Origin: Rhodovulum sp.
GTDB lineage: Bacteria; Pseudomonadota; Alphaproteobacteria; Rhodobacterales; Rhodobacteraceae
DNA: 64,000 nt
Direction: 5' to 3'
NCBI GenBank assembly: GCA_002706605.1
Contig: PALT01000025.1
Span: 248,001-312,000 of the forward strand
The notes under the pieces were generated by a model, which saw nothing but the letters and a program-made list of their open reading frames with translations, did not search any database and was not told where the DNA came from. Below are positions 18,269 through 26,561 of this stretch, one piece after another. The position numbers were made by a program, and so were the translations under genes. How positions within the stretch are numbered: position 1 is the stretch's first letter; each line of letters opens with the position of its first letter.

Positions 18269-18973
18269 TCAGGCGGGCGCGGCCAGCCCGATCAAACCGG
18301 GAACCGCGCCGATATCGGGCGCAATCGCATCTGCATAGGGCCGCAACTCTTCCGCGATGGCAACACCTGTGAGCACGCCCAACGTGTTCACCCCCGCCGC
18401 GCGCCCCGCCATCAGGTCATGCAAACTGTCGCCGACCATCAGGATATGGCGCGGGTCGATGCCCATCGCCGTGGCAAAGGCATTGATCTGACCCGGTTCG
18501 GGTTTTGCGCCATAGCCACTGTCGCAACCGGCTACGAAATCGAACCGCTCAAGCACGCCCTCGGACATCAGATGCGCGCGCGCGGGGGCCTCACCATCAT
18601 TGGTGATCACGCCGACGCGGATGCCCGCCGCCCGCAAGTGATCCAGCAGGGGTGCCAAGGGCACGGCGGGTTGCAACGGCGCATGGGCGGCCTGTTCGTT
18701 CATATGGGCAATCAGATCGCCGCGCGCCCAATCGGGCAACAGCGGCAAGAGCCCCCCCGCGATTTCCCCGGGCGTGCCCGCGATCACGGGGCTGTCGGGC
18801 GCATAGGTGGCGGTGTCCACATCGAACCCGATGGCCACCCCAAGGGCGCGCGCGTGATCCGCGTCCCCACCGGCCAGTCCGGTCAAAAACCGCTGGGCCC
18901 ATGCCGCCCAAGTTGCGTGAAAATCGAACAGCGTTCCGTCCTTGTCGAACGCCACGGCGCGTATGTCCTGCAT
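18269..18973 (-). CDS. HAD-superfamily hydrolase, phosphoglycolate phosphatase-like
   Basis: A soluble phosphatase of HAD subfamily IA. Motif I is FDKDGTLFDF, motif II VITNDGE, and the motif IV region ILMVGDSLHDLMAG. A helical cap lies between motifs I and II. The length of 234 fits Gph-like phosphatases, but the substrate is unproven. The start at 18973 has a near-ideal ribosome site (GAGGAGGGGCT). The 17-codon upstream extension was rejected. It is divergent from the MarR gene at 19079. Confidence 0.85.
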   Translation of the reverse strand: MQDIRAVAFDKDGTLFDFHATWAAWAQRFLTGLAGGDADHARALGVAIGFDVDTATYAPDSPVIAGTPGEIAGGLLPLLPDWARGDLIAHMNEQAAHAPLQPAVPLAPLLDHLRAAGIRVGVITNDGEAPARAHLMSEGVLERFDFVAGCDSGYGAKPEPGQINAFATAMGIDPRHILMVGDSLHDLMAGRAAGVNTLGVLTGVAIAEELRPYADAIAPDIGAVPGLIGLAAPA

Positions 18974-19078
18974 AGCCCCTCCTCTTTCGGTTCCAAGATG
19001 TGTCAGTGCGCCGCACAAACGCAACCCTTATCGGCTTGGCTGTTGACAGAAGTAAGACACATAAGAGAAACAGCCCCG

Positions 19079-19534
19079 ATGGCAGAAAACACCACATACC
19101 GCCTGCATGACAGCTTGGGCTATTACATGTCGCTGACCTCGCGGATGCAGGAACGGCGGCTGGACGACTGGCTGCGCCCGCTGGGCCTGACGCGGATCAC
19201 GTGGTGTATCCTGCTGGCCGTCGAGAACGAGGGCCTGAGCCGCCCGTCGGAAATCGCCGATTTCGTCGGGATCGACCGCACCGCCACCTCGCGCGCGCTG
19301 CGCCAGATGGAAGAGGCCGGGTTGATCAGCCGCGCCAGTGCGCGCGACGACCGGCGCATGACCGATGTCCGCCTGTCCGATCTGGGACGGGACCTGATGG
19401 CGCAGGCAACCCCGCTGGCCGAAGAAAACAACCGTATCGCCGCCGCCCGCCTCAGCAGCGAAGAGCGTGACGAACTGGTCCGCCTGTTGGCCAAGTCGAT
19501 CGAGGGCGCCGAGCTAGGTCTTAACAAGTTGTGA
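19079..19534 (+). CDS. MarR-family transcriptional regulator
   Basis: A 151-residue winged-helix regulator that probably acts as a dimer. The DNA-binding region is PSEIADFVGIDRTATSRALRQMEEAGLI, followed by the wing RASARDDRRMTDVRL. A long open frame runs 5' of it to 18419, but the ATG at 19079 begins the recognisable domain. A TTGACA lies at 19043-19048. Its divergence from the HAD gene suggests it may control itself or that neighbour. No ligand can be read from the sequence. Confidence 0.88.
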   Translation: MAENTTYRLHDSLGYYMSLTSRMQERRLDDWLRPLGLTRITWCILLAVENEGLSRPSEIADFVGIDRTATSRALRQMEEAGLISRASARDDRRMTDVRLSDLGRDLMAQATPLAEENNRIAAARLSSEERDELVRLLAKSIEGAELGLNKL

Positions 19535-19545
19535 TGCGTTCGTGA

Positions 19546-19824
19546 TCAGGTCCAGTGCGTCTGGGCCCCACCCGGCAGGGCCATACGCGCCTGCATCGGG
19601 GTCTCATAGGACAACGCATTGGCGTCGCAAAACGCCACGACCCACGCATCATCCATACAGATGAAATCGAGCAAAGACCCAAGGAATTCAGGGTTTTCCG
19701 CCTGATTTCGCAGGTCATCCAGCGACGCCCCACTGGACCCCAGAAACACCGGCAACAGCTCGTCATTGGTCACAAGCCACGACAGCGCCTGCAACGCCAC
19801 AGTTTCGGCGGTTTCTTGCCTCAT
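19546..19824 (-). CDS. DUF3572 family protein
   Basis: A 92-residue acidic, helical protein (AETVALQALSWLVTNDELLPVFL, followed by GSSGASLDDLR) matching DUF3572, a small alphaproteobacterial family without known function. It is divergent from the PleD-like cyclase gene. This pairing recurs in Rhodobacteraceae, so a shared promoter region (19825-19923) is likely. Confidence 0.8.
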   Translation of the reverse strand: MRQETAETVALQALSWLVTNDELLPVFLGSSGASLDDLRNQAENPEFLGSLLDFICMDDAWVVAFCDANALSYETPMQARMALPGGAQTHWT

Positions 19825-19923
19825 GCATTGATTCCCAAAGCAACGTTAAAGGGTTTGTTAACCTTTATTGCCGAAGGTCTAAAGGATCAACGCATGGGGA
19901 TTTCCAGAACGGAGGGATGCGAA

Positions 19924-21300
19924 ATGCCGGGAACAATCCTGGTTCTAGATCCGGTCGCAACCAGTCGCATCGTCACCAAGGTGCGCCTGTCGCAGGCCTT
20001 TTACCACGTCGAACAGGCGTCGGATATTGAAACCGCTGTGGATATCGCCACGCGGGTTCAACCCGATCTTGTTTTGGCGAACATGGGGCAGGATGACACC
20101 ATCCTTGCCCTTCCCGCACGGCTGCGCGCGATTGAGGGGCTGGGCACCCTTCCGGTCGTGTTCATGGGCGAAGAGCACGGGGGCGCGTTCACTCTGCGCG
20201 CATTGCGTGCGGGGGCCGATGACTATATCGCGCGGCCTTTTGACGAGGTGCAGTTGCTTGCGCGGGTGCGCAATCTGATCCGCATTGGAGATGTGGCGCG
20301 CGAATTGGACCTGCGCCATGACGTGTCTGATGTCGCCGGTTTCGGCGAGGCGGGCGCGGCGTTTACACCGCAAACCACCTGCGCCTTGATTTCCTATTCA
20401 CCCGAGGCCGCGATGGCGTGGCGCAATGCGCTGGGGCCGTTTCATATCGGGCGGTTGATCATCGGGTCGCGCGCGGATGCGGTCGTTCAGCGCCCTGGCG
20501 GCACCCCGCCCGATGCCTTTGTGATCTCCGCCGATCTGGCCAACAAGGGGGAGGGTCTGCGCCTGTTGTCCGAACTACGCTCGGCCAGTGGAACGCGCAA
20601 CGCGGCGATCATCGTCGCGGTTGAGGACGGGGATATCAATTGCGCGGCGCTGGCCTTGGACATGGGGGCGAACGACGTCATCACCATGCCTTTCGCGGCC
20701 GAGGAACTGGCCCTGCGCCTGCAAAAACACCTGACCCATAAACACCGCGCGGATCAGTTGCGCGATAACGTGGCGCGCGGGTTGCGCCTTGCCTCGGTCG
20801 ATCCGCTGACGGGGCTTTATAACCGGCGCTATGCCCTGCCCCATCTGGACCGGATCGCGCTTGAGGCTCAGGCGAACGCCACCCCCTACGCGGTGATGGT
20901 TCTGGACATGGACCGGTTCAAACGGATCAACGACCAGTTCGGCCATTTTGTCGGGGATCAGGTGTTGGCGCATGTGGCCAAAACCCTGCGCCTGAACCTG
21001 CGCCCCGAGGATCTGATCGGGCGTCTGGGGGGCGAGGAATTCCTCGTCGCATTGCCCGGTGTCACGCCGACGCAGGCCAATGTGGTGGCCACCCGCCTGT
21101 GCGAGGCGGTGCGCACCACGCCCGTCGCCCTAAGCGACGGACCGGCCAACGCCCTGTTTGTGTCGATCAGTATCGGTCTGGCGACCAGTGCGCGCGGCCA
21201 TCACGCGGCCAAAGAGATGATGCAAGAGGCCGACCTTGCCCTTTACGAGGCCAAGGCCGCCGGTCGCAACACCATCTCAACGCATAGTTTCGCCGCCTAG
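19924..21300 (+). CDS. pleD: PleD-like response regulator diguanylate cyclase (REC-REC-GGDEF), receiver 1 degenerate
   Basis: A 458-residue cyclic di-GMP synthase with two receiver domains (about 1-120 and 150-280) and a GGDEF domain. The active site GGEEF is at 369-373, with the I-site R360-x-x-D363. In receiver 1, position 53, the phosphorylated aspartate of PleD, is Asn (LANMGQ). The conserved lysine of the TKP turn is Arg104 (IARP). Receiver 2 also lacks a clear acceptor (VISADL). Activation by phosphorylation as in Caulobacter PleD is therefore doubtful. The ATG at 19924 has GGAGGGA upstream. Confidence 0.88.
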   Translation: MPGTILVLDPVATSRIVTKVRLSQAFYHVEQASDIETAVDIATRVQPDLVLANMGQDDTILALPARLRAIEGLGTLPVVFMGEEHGGAFTLRALRAGADDYIARPFDEVQLLARVRNLIRIGDVARELDLRHDVSDVAGFGEAGAAFTPQTTCALISYSPEAAMAWRNALGPFHIGRLIIGSRADAVVQRPGGTPPDAFVISADLANKGEGLRLLSELRSASGTRNAAIIVAVEDGDINCAALALDMGANDVITMPFAAEELALRLQKHLTHKHRADQLRDNVARGLRLASVDPLTGLYNRRYALPHLDRIALEAQANATPYAVMVLDMDRFKRINDQFGHFVGDQVLAHVAKTLRLNLRPEDLIGRLGGEEFLVALPGVTPTQANVVATRLCEAVRTTPVALSDGPANALFVSISIGLATSARGHHAAKEMMQEADLALYEAKAAGRNTISTHSFAA

Positions 21301-21307
21301 GCCCGTC

Positions 21308-21805
21308 CTACTTGCGGGGCGGGCCGCGACGCAGGACACGTTCGAGACGGTCCGCAAACTCTTCACGCTCTTCGGCGCTCATCTCGGTCAGTTGCTCTAG
21401 CAAGACGCGGCTGACCAGATCGATCTGTTTTTGCACCCGCGCCTGTTGCTCGGCCATGATGGCGGCGGTTGCGGCGGGATCATAGGGTTCGGCGCGAACG
21501 GCGTTCAAAAGGCGTTTGAAATCGGCCTTGACCGCCCGCCGGTTGTCGCGGATTTCGCCCTGTGCATCGACCAACCGCTCCAGCAGGACCTCACGGTCTT
21601 CTTCGGTCAGTGCACTGGTATAGGGGCCATAGCTCAGGATTTCGGACTTGGGCGGACGGCGATCATGATCGCGCGGACCGTGTTTCAGAACCGCCCCGAT
21701 CACCAACCCCGCCACGGCCACATTCACCGCCAGAGAGACCACCAAAACGATGCGTATCACCGAGAAGCGTTTGCTCTTGGTTGGGGTGTCACCTGATGCG
21801 CTCAT
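21308..21805 (-). CDS. Membrane-anchored CpxP/ZraP-like periplasmic sensor protein
   Basis: A 165-residue protein. One N-terminal transmembrane helix (about 17-41, IVLVVSLAVNVAVAGLVIGA) is followed by a highly charged helical domain. Its LTEEDREVLLERL and LLEQLTEMSAEEREEFADRL segments recall the helical hairpins of CpxP, Spy and ZraP proteins, annotated as periplasmic heavy-metal sensors. It is the last gene of the sigma-factor group and overlaps the gene before it by four bases. It probably senses envelope or metal stress and feeds back on the sigma factor. Confidence 0.7.
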   Translation of the reverse strand: MSASGDTPTKSKRFSVIRIVLVVSLAVNVAVAGLVIGAVLKHGPRDHDRRPPKSEILSYGPYTSALTEEDREVLLERLVDAQGEIRDNRRAVKADFKRLLNAVRAEPYDPAATAAIMAEQQARVQKQIDLVSRVLLEQLTEMSAEEREEFADRLERVLRRGPPRK

Positions 21806-22176
21806 CCCTCGACCTCCGCGTAAAATCCATCCATCGACGGGATCAAATCGACCACGTCATAGCCCGTCCCGATCTCCAGCCCAAAGCCCGAGGTCACATT
21901 CCCGACCGGACCCGGCGCGGCATATCCGATCGACACGCCCGTCACCGCCGCCGTCACCAGACCCGCCGCCGCGGGCCAGCCGCCCAGCGCGGACAGAAAC
22001 CGGCGCCATGCGGGGGCGCAGGACACGGGGGCAACGGCAACCTCGGCCACCGGCATATGCGCCAAGCCATCGTCCAGAACCCGCGCCAACAGATCGGTCG
22101 AGGGTTCGACCGACGTCTCGCGGGCCTCTTGGAACAAGAGATCAAGGTGGCTGTGGTCTTCGGTGTGCTTAACCAT
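21802..22176 (-). CDS. Small membrane protein between ECF sigma and CpxP-like genes (putative anti-sigma)
   Basis: A 124-residue protein with a histidine-containing acidic N-terminus (VKHTEDHSHLDLLF), a central hydrophobic helix (about 72-92) and a short outer tail. It overlaps the sigma gene by 8 bases and the CpxP-like gene by 4, so translation is coupled. Position and topology fit an anti-sigma factor, but no zinc-binding anti-sigma motif is seen. The role is inferred from context only. Confidence 0.6.
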   Translation of the reverse strand: MVKHTEDHSHLDLLFQEARETSVEPSTDLLARVLDDGLAHMPVAEVAVAPVSCAPAWRRFLSALGGWPAAAGLVTAAVTGVSIGYAAPGPVGNVTSGFGLEIGTGYDVVDLIPSMDGFYAEVEG

Positions 22177-22753
22177 TGCTATACCCCAGTTCTTCGCGCT
22201 GATCAGACAATGCCGCCGCTAGGGCGCGCTTGCCCCGTGCGGTCAGACTTTCGACAGCCTCGACGCTGATGTCCAGAATCTCGGCAATTTCGGGGTTCGA
22301 CAACCCCTCTATGTGGCGCAGGACCACGGCTTCGCGTTGACGATCCGGCAGCGTCGCCAACGCCTTATCCAATGCGGCCATGCGTGTGGCCTGTTGCAGG
22401 CGCTCATCGGCGGCGGGTTGGTCGTCCTCGGGCTCGGGCACGGCGTCGATGTCCACCCCGCGCGTCCGGCGTAACCGGTCCGTGCACAGGTTCGTCACCA
22501 CACGGTAAAGCCACGTTGACACCTTGGCCTCGCCACTGCGCCAGTCGGGTGCCATCTTCCACAGGCGCAACATCGCCTCTTGGGTGACATCCTCGGCCTC
22601 GGCCCGATCCGTCAGAAGACGCGCCGCATAGCCCAGAACGCGCGGCGTCAACCGCAGCGTCAGCGCCCGCGCCGCTGCCGGATCGCCCTGACCATACAGG
22701 TCCAAGAGCGTCTCGTCCGACATCTCGTTCATCTGGTCCAGAGCCATATTCAT
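22169..22753 (-). CDS. ECF-type RNA polymerase sigma factor
   Basis: A 194-residue sigma-70-family factor of the ECF class. Region 2 (LTPRVLGYAARLLTDRAEAEDVTQEAMLRLWK, then STWLYRVVTNLCTDRLRR) recognises the -10 element. Region 4 (LPDRQREAVVLRHIEGLSNPEIAEIL) recognises the -35. It heads a translationally coupled three-gene unit with a putative anti-sigma membrane protein and a CpxP-like protein. Upstream on the same strand is an EF-hand protein separated by a hairpin, a likely regulon member. Confidence 0.9.
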   Translation of the reverse strand: MNMALDQMNEMSDETLLDLYGQGDPAAARALTLRLTPRVLGYAARLLTDRAEAEDVTQEAMLRLWKMAPDWRSGEAKVSTWLYRVVTNLCTDRLRRTRGVDIDAVPEPEDDQPAADERLQQATRMAALDKALATLPDRQREAVVLRHIEGLSNPEIAEILDISVEAVESLTARGKRALAAALSDQREELGYSNG

Positions 22754-22804
22754 CCCAAAACGGCGTAACCTGTTTCCTGCGGTCTCGCAATGGACTGCCC
22801 CGCC

Positions 22805-22836
22805 CCCTCACAGGGGCAGGACATCCGGTGTGAGGG
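22805..22836 (-). terminator. Hairpin between EF-hand gene and ECF sigma gene
   Basis: A perfect 8-base stem CCCTCACA/TGTGAGGG with a 16-base loop begins 2 bases after the EF-hand stop codon. There is no T tract, so it may act as an attenuator or RNA-stabilising element rather than a full terminator. Confidence 0.4.
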
Positions 22837-22838
22837 CC

Positions 22839-23360
22839 TTAGTTGGCGCCCTTCTTTTTGAATTTGCCGCCCATTTCTGCGTGGGCTGCGTCAAATTCCT
22901 CTTGCGAGATCGCGCCATCGCCATTGGCGTCAATCTTTTCAAACATCTGGGCCGGTTTCGGGTTGGCCGAGAGCTCTTCAAGGCTCAGCAGGCCATCGCC
23001 ATCGGCATCCAGATTGGCGATCATCTTGGCCGCGCGGTCACCACGGTTACCGCCGTGCTCGCCACCGTGCTTGCCGAATTTACCGCCAAAGCGTTTGCCC
23101 TCACCCTTTTCGGGGCGGGCGGCGTTCAACTCATCTGCGGACAGGTTCCCGTCGCCATCGGTGTCGGCCGATTGGAACCGCTCCAGCATGGGGGCCTGCA
23201 TTTCCTCAACGCTGAGGACCCCATCGCCGTTGGTGTCCAGATCGGCAAAGGACATGTGTCCGCCGCCAAATCCACGGGCCGAGGCCGGAACTACGGTCGA
23301 GGCCAGCATCGCGCCAACGGTCAGGGCCGACAGGGTGCTCAAAAGGATCTTGCGTGTCAT
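22839..23360 (-). CDS. Exported EF-hand calcium-binding protein
   Basis: A 173-residue protein. A signal peptide (MTRKILLSTLSALTVGAMLA, cleaved near SAR) indicates export. Four EF-hand loops follow: DTNGDGVLSVEE, DTDGDGNLSADE, DADGDGLLSLEE and DANGDGAISQEE, all with complete calcium ligands. A Gly/His/Lys-rich linker (GKHGGEHGGNRGD) lies between the second and third. The ATG at 23360 has GGAG 9 bases upstream, so the 18-codon longer frame was rejected. It is a calcium or metal buffer or sensor at the envelope, upstream of an ECF sigma/CpxP-like operon on the same strand. Confidence 0.88.
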   Translation of the reverse strand: MTRKILLSTLSALTVGAMLASTVVPASARGFGGGHMSFADLDTNGDGVLSVEEMQAPMLERFQSADTDGDGNLSADELNAARPEKGEGKRFGGKFGKHGGEHGGNRGDRAAKMIANLDADGDGLLSLEELSANPKPAQMFEKIDANGDGAISQEEFDAAHAEMGGKFKKKGAN

Positions 23361-23600
23361 TCTTGGTTCTCCAGTGTGCTCAAAAACTGTTCTTTTTGAT
23401 CGCGATCTGGACATAGAACGGTGCAGTTCGGCGCTTCCGTCGAAAAAAGTTCAAACTTATTCAAAAAACCGAATTGCGACATTCCGGCGCAAGGACAATG
23501 CGCCCCCTATCACATTACGCCTTTGGTCCCATATAACGCTTGAATTGTTAACGTTAGCGCCGTAACCGGCGTGCCCGACCGAATAGGGATCAAATAGGGA

Positions 23601-23987
23601 ATGCCGTCCATGACTTCGACCGACGAACGGGCTGTGAAACCTGCGCTGCTGCGCGGTTGGCGCCGGAAATGCCCGAACTGTGGCGCAGGCCCCATGCTCA
23701 GCGGCTATTTGACCGTGCGCGACAGTTGCCCTGTCTGTCATGAGGAACTGCACCACCACCGCGCCGATGATGGGCCTGCCTATCTGACCATTTTGGTGGT
23801 CGGGCACCTGATGGCGCCGTTCCTGCATTTCTCGTTTACCAAGTGGCAACCGGAACCTTTGGTCCTTGCGTCCACATTATCGGTTGGCTGTGTCGCGCTG
23901 GCGCTCTACCTTTTGCCCCGACTAAAGGGCGCAATTGTGGGGTTCCAATGGGCGAAACGGATGCACGGGTTCAAAGCCCAGAGCTAG
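23601..23987 (+). CDS. DUF983 membrane protein
   Basis: A 128-residue protein. The N-terminal zinc ribbon CPNCGAGPM and CPVCHEEL is followed by two membrane helices (YLTILVVGHLMAPFLHF and VLASTLSVGCVALALYLLP). This is the DUF983 pattern, often next to cytochrome oxidase assembly genes elsewhere, but none are here. Function is unknown. Its 3' end overlaps the NUDIX gene by 40 bases. Confidence 0.85.
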   Translation: MPSMTSTDERAVKPALLRGWRRKCPNCGAGPMLSGYLTVRDSCPVCHEELHHHRADDGPAYLTILVVGHLMAPFLHFSFTKWQPEPLVLASTLSVGCVALALYLLPRLKGAIVGFQWAKRMHGFKAQS

Positions 23988-24655
23988 ACAAGACCGCGCT
24001 GCGCGACGCCGCGACGGTGATCGTGCTGCGTGACCGCGACACCGCGCCCAAGGTCCTGATGGGCCAGCGCGGGTCCAAAGCGGCCTTTATGCCCAATAAA
24101 TTCGTCTTTCCCGGTGGGGCGGTGGATGCGGATGATCACCGGATTGCGCTGAACACGCCGCTGCGCGAGGTTTGCGATGCCCGCCTGCGTCAGGCCTGCG
24201 ACAACCCCGCGCCCGACGCCATGGTGATCGCCGCCATCCGTGAACTGTGGGAAGAGACCGGCCTGATCCTTGGCCAGCGCGGCGATTGGCCCGCGCCCGT
24301 GCCCGCCGATTGGGTCGGATTTGCCGAACGCGGCTATGTCCCCGATCCGGGCGGGGCCTATTTCATCTTTCGCGCCATCACACCCAAGGGCCGCCCACGC
24401 CGGTTCGATGCGCGGTTTTTCTTGGTGGATGCGGATCGGATTGCCGGTGATCTGGATGATTTTTCCGGCGCGCAGGATGAGTTGTCCCATCTGCAATGGG
24501 TCCCCTTGGACCGCGCGCGGGAATTCGATTTGCCCTTTATCACCGAGGTGGTCTTGGGCGAGGTCAGCCAGATCCTGACCCGTGGGTTGCCGCCGCAATC
24601 GGTGCCGTTTTTCGACAACAGCACCGATCTGTCGCATTTCAAGCGGCTGGTCTGA
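23948..24655 (+). CDS. NUDIX hydrolase, NUDT19-like with split Nudix box
   Basis: Hydrolyses a nucleoside-diphosphate-linked substrate (CoA esters in NUDT19 relatives). The 235-residue protein has FPGGAVDADD, then an insertion of about 40 residues before AAIRELWEETGLI, which holds the metal-binding REUxEE core. That long insertion is typical of the NUDT19/COG0494-like subgroup. It starts inside the end of the DUF983 gene (40-base overlap), so the two are probably translated together. Confidence 0.85.
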   Translation: MGETDARVQSPELDKTALRDAATVIVLRDRDTAPKVLMGQRGSKAAFMPNKFVFPGGAVDADDHRIALNTPLREVCDARLRQACDNPAPDAMVIAAIRELWEETGLILGQRGDWPAPVPADWVGFAERGYVPDPGGAYFIFRAITPKGRPRRFDARFFLVDADRIAGDLDDFSGAQDELSHLQWVPLDRAREFDLPFITEVVLGEVSQILTRGLPPQSVPFFDNSTDLSHFKRLV

Positions 24656-24661
24656 CGCCAA

Positions 24662-25705
24662 TCAGAACGGCATCGGGTGGGCCTTGTGCACCGCCGCGAT
24701 GTCGGCCAGCGCCTCCTCGGACAGGGTCACATCGACCGAGCCCAGCACCGTTTTCAACTGATCCAGCGAGGTCGCGCCGATGATCGGCACCACCGGAAAC
24801 GGACGCGACAGGACAAAGGCAATCGCCATCTGAACGGGGTCCAGACCGTGATCCTTGGCCACGCGCAGATAGGCCGACACGCTCTCCCAGACACGCGGAG
24901 TGATGCGCCCGCCCAAATCGGCAACGCGGCTGCGGCGGGTGCCTTCGGGCGTCACATCGCCCGCGTATTTCCCGCTCAGCAGACCCGCCGCCAGAGGCGT
25001 ATAGGCCAACAGGGTCACGTCCTCATGCACGCCCAGTTCCGCCAAATCGAGGTCATAGAGACGGCAGAGCAGCGAGTATTCGTTCTGGATGCTGACCGCG
25101 CGCGGGCCGTATCCCTCATCCGACAGGCGCAGCCATTGCGCCATGCCCCATGTGGTTTCGTTCGAGGTGCCGAAATGGCGGATTTTACCCGCCGCGACCA
25201 GATCCTGTAGCGTGCCCAGAACCTCAATCATATGTTCGCGCGTGGTGGCCGTGTCCTGACCCGAGGCGTCATAGGTCCAGTTCTGACGGAAGTGATAGGA
25301 GCCGCGGTTGGGCCAGTGCAACTGATACACATCGATGTAATCGGTCTTTAGCCGCGTCAGGGACTGATCCACCGCCGTCAGGATCGTGTCGCGCGTAATC
25401 GGCGCACCGTCGCGGGTGGCCTTTTGGCCCTCACCGGTGATCTTGGTGGCAAGGATCACGTCCTCACGCCGACCGGTCTTGGCAAACCATTCGCCGATCA
25501 CGCGCTCGGTGTCGCCGACGGTTTCCTTGGTGATCGGGGCGACGGGGTACATCTCGGCGGTGTCGATGAAATTGATGCCTGCATCCAGCGCCATGTCGAT
25601 CTGCGCGTGGCCCTCGTCCATGGTGTTCTGGCTGCCCCATGTCATCGACCCGAGGCACAGTTCGGACACCTGTAGGCCCGTGCGGCCCAATGTGCGGAAT
25701 TTCAT
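24662..25705 (-). CDS. Aldo/keto reductase, Tas-like
   Basis: An NADPH-dependent oxidoreductase with a TIM barrel, 347 residues. Catalytic residues of the superfamily are visible: Tyr in IDTAEMYP, Lys in ILATKITG, and His in VYQLHWPNRG. The C-terminal cofactor region is VVPIIGATSLDQL. The GQN-rich N-terminus (LGSMTWGSQNTMDEGHAQID) matches E. coli Tas and similar proteins. The physiological substrate is unknown. It is divergent from the ImuA-like gene and may be read from the same spacer as the LexA box. Confidence 0.9.
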   Translation of the reverse strand: MKFRTLGRTGLQVSELCLGSMTWGSQNTMDEGHAQIDMALDAGINFIDTAEMYPVAPITKETVGDTERVIGEWFAKTGRREDVILATKITGEGQKATRDGAPITRDTILTAVDQSLTRLKTDYIDVYQLHWPNRGSYHFRQNWTYDASGQDTATTREHMIEVLGTLQDLVAAGKIRHFGTSNETTWGMAQWLRLSDEGYGPRAVSIQNEYSLLCRLYDLDLAELGVHEDVTLLAYTPLAAGLLSGKYAGDVTPEGTRRSRVADLGGRITPRVWESVSAYLRVAKDHGLDPVQMAIAFVLSRPFPVVPIIGATSLDQLKTVLGSVDVTLSEEALADIAAVHKAHPMPF

Positions 25706-25808
25706 ATCTCTGCTTCCCTGTTAGGTTTGATCGAAAGGTAAACTCTGGCGGTCGGGGCACAACCCCCTGCCCCGAAATTTCCGCGCGGGCCCTGCGCATG
25801 AAAATTGA

Positions 25809-25823
25809 GAACAAAATAAGAAC
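25809..25823 (+). promoter_or_regulatory. LexA (SOS) box of alphaproteobacterial type
   Basis: GAAC-N7-GAAC (GAACAAAATAAGAAC) is an exact match to the direct-repeat LexA site known from alphaproteobacteria (GTTC/GAAC spaced by 7). It ends 17 bases before the ATG at 25841, where a repressor would block transcription of the ImuA-like gene. Confidence 0.75.
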
Positions 25824-25840
25824 ATGTTAATTTGCACGGC

Positions 25841-26473
25841 ATGAGCATCCCGTTGCTGAGTCGCACCCACGCCCACCGCCCTGCCCCACATCTGACGGTG
25901 ATGGGGCCCGTCGCGCTGACCCTTGGGCGGGTGCATGAGATCTGTGGCAGTGCGCGGCGCACGCTGGCCCTGATGGTGGCGGCGGCGACCGAGGGGCCGG
26001 TGTTCTGGATCCAACTGGATTGGGCACCGGATCGTCTGTACCCCGACACGGTGGCCGCGTTCATCCCGCCCGGTCGCCTGACCCATGTGCGTCCCCTGCA
26101 CCCCACGGATTTGTTGTGGTGCATGGAAGAAACCCTGCGCTCCGGCGCGGTGCCTCTTGTGATTGCCGATCTGCCCGACCCGCCGGGTTTGACGCCGGTG
26201 CGCCGGTTGCATCTGGCGGCCGAGGCCGGTGCCGCCACGGGGCGCAGCCGTCCCATCGGTCTGATCCTGACCCCCGGTCAGGGCGGCGCGGCGGGGGTAG
26301 AGAGCCGTTGGCACATGGCCCCGCGCCACGGTGGCGAGCATAACATGTGGCGTCTGGACCGGCTGCGCGCGCGCACCGCGCCGCCCAAGACATGGCACCT
26401 GCACGCCACCGCCGATCCCGAAACCCTAAGCCCCGCGCACCCCCGCCCGATGGAGATCCGCGATGCGCCCTAG
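25841..26473 (+). CDS. ImuA/RecA-like SOS protein (orphan)
   Basis: A 210-residue protein resembling ImuA (the SulA/RecA-like partner of ImuB and DnaE2 in error-prone repair). Seen are LTLGRVHEICGSARRTLALMVAAA, then RLTHVRPLHPTDLLWCMEETLRSGAVPLVIADL and RRLHLAAEAGAATG, ending in ESRWHMAPRHGG. The P-loop position reads CGSARRT and is not a working Walker A, which is also common in ImuA. No imuB or dnaE2 is nearby. The LexA box at 25809 supports SOS control. A TTG at 25832 is an alternative start. It lies 88 bases before metG. Confidence 0.65.
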   Translation: MSIPLLSRTHAHRPAPHLTVMGPVALTLGRVHEICGSARRTLALMVAAATEGPVFWIQLDWAPDRLYPDTVAAFIPPGRLTHVRPLHPTDLLWCMEETLRSGAVPLVIADLPDPPGLTPVRRLHLAAEAGAATGRSRPIGLILTPGQGGAAGVESRWHMAPRHGGEHNMWRLDRLRARTAPPKTWHLHATADPETLSPAHPRPMEIRDAP

Positions 26474-26561
26474 CCCTGTGCACATGACATGTCGCCAAAT
26501 ACTGGCCAATCGCGCAGGGCTGCGCTAAACGGGGCGGGAAACCGGAACAGAAGGCCCCACC

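Noticed and set aside
18419-19078. N-terminal extension of the MarR gene by 220 codons
   Set aside because: The extension is antisense to the HAD phosphatase gene, and the MarR domain starts at 19079.
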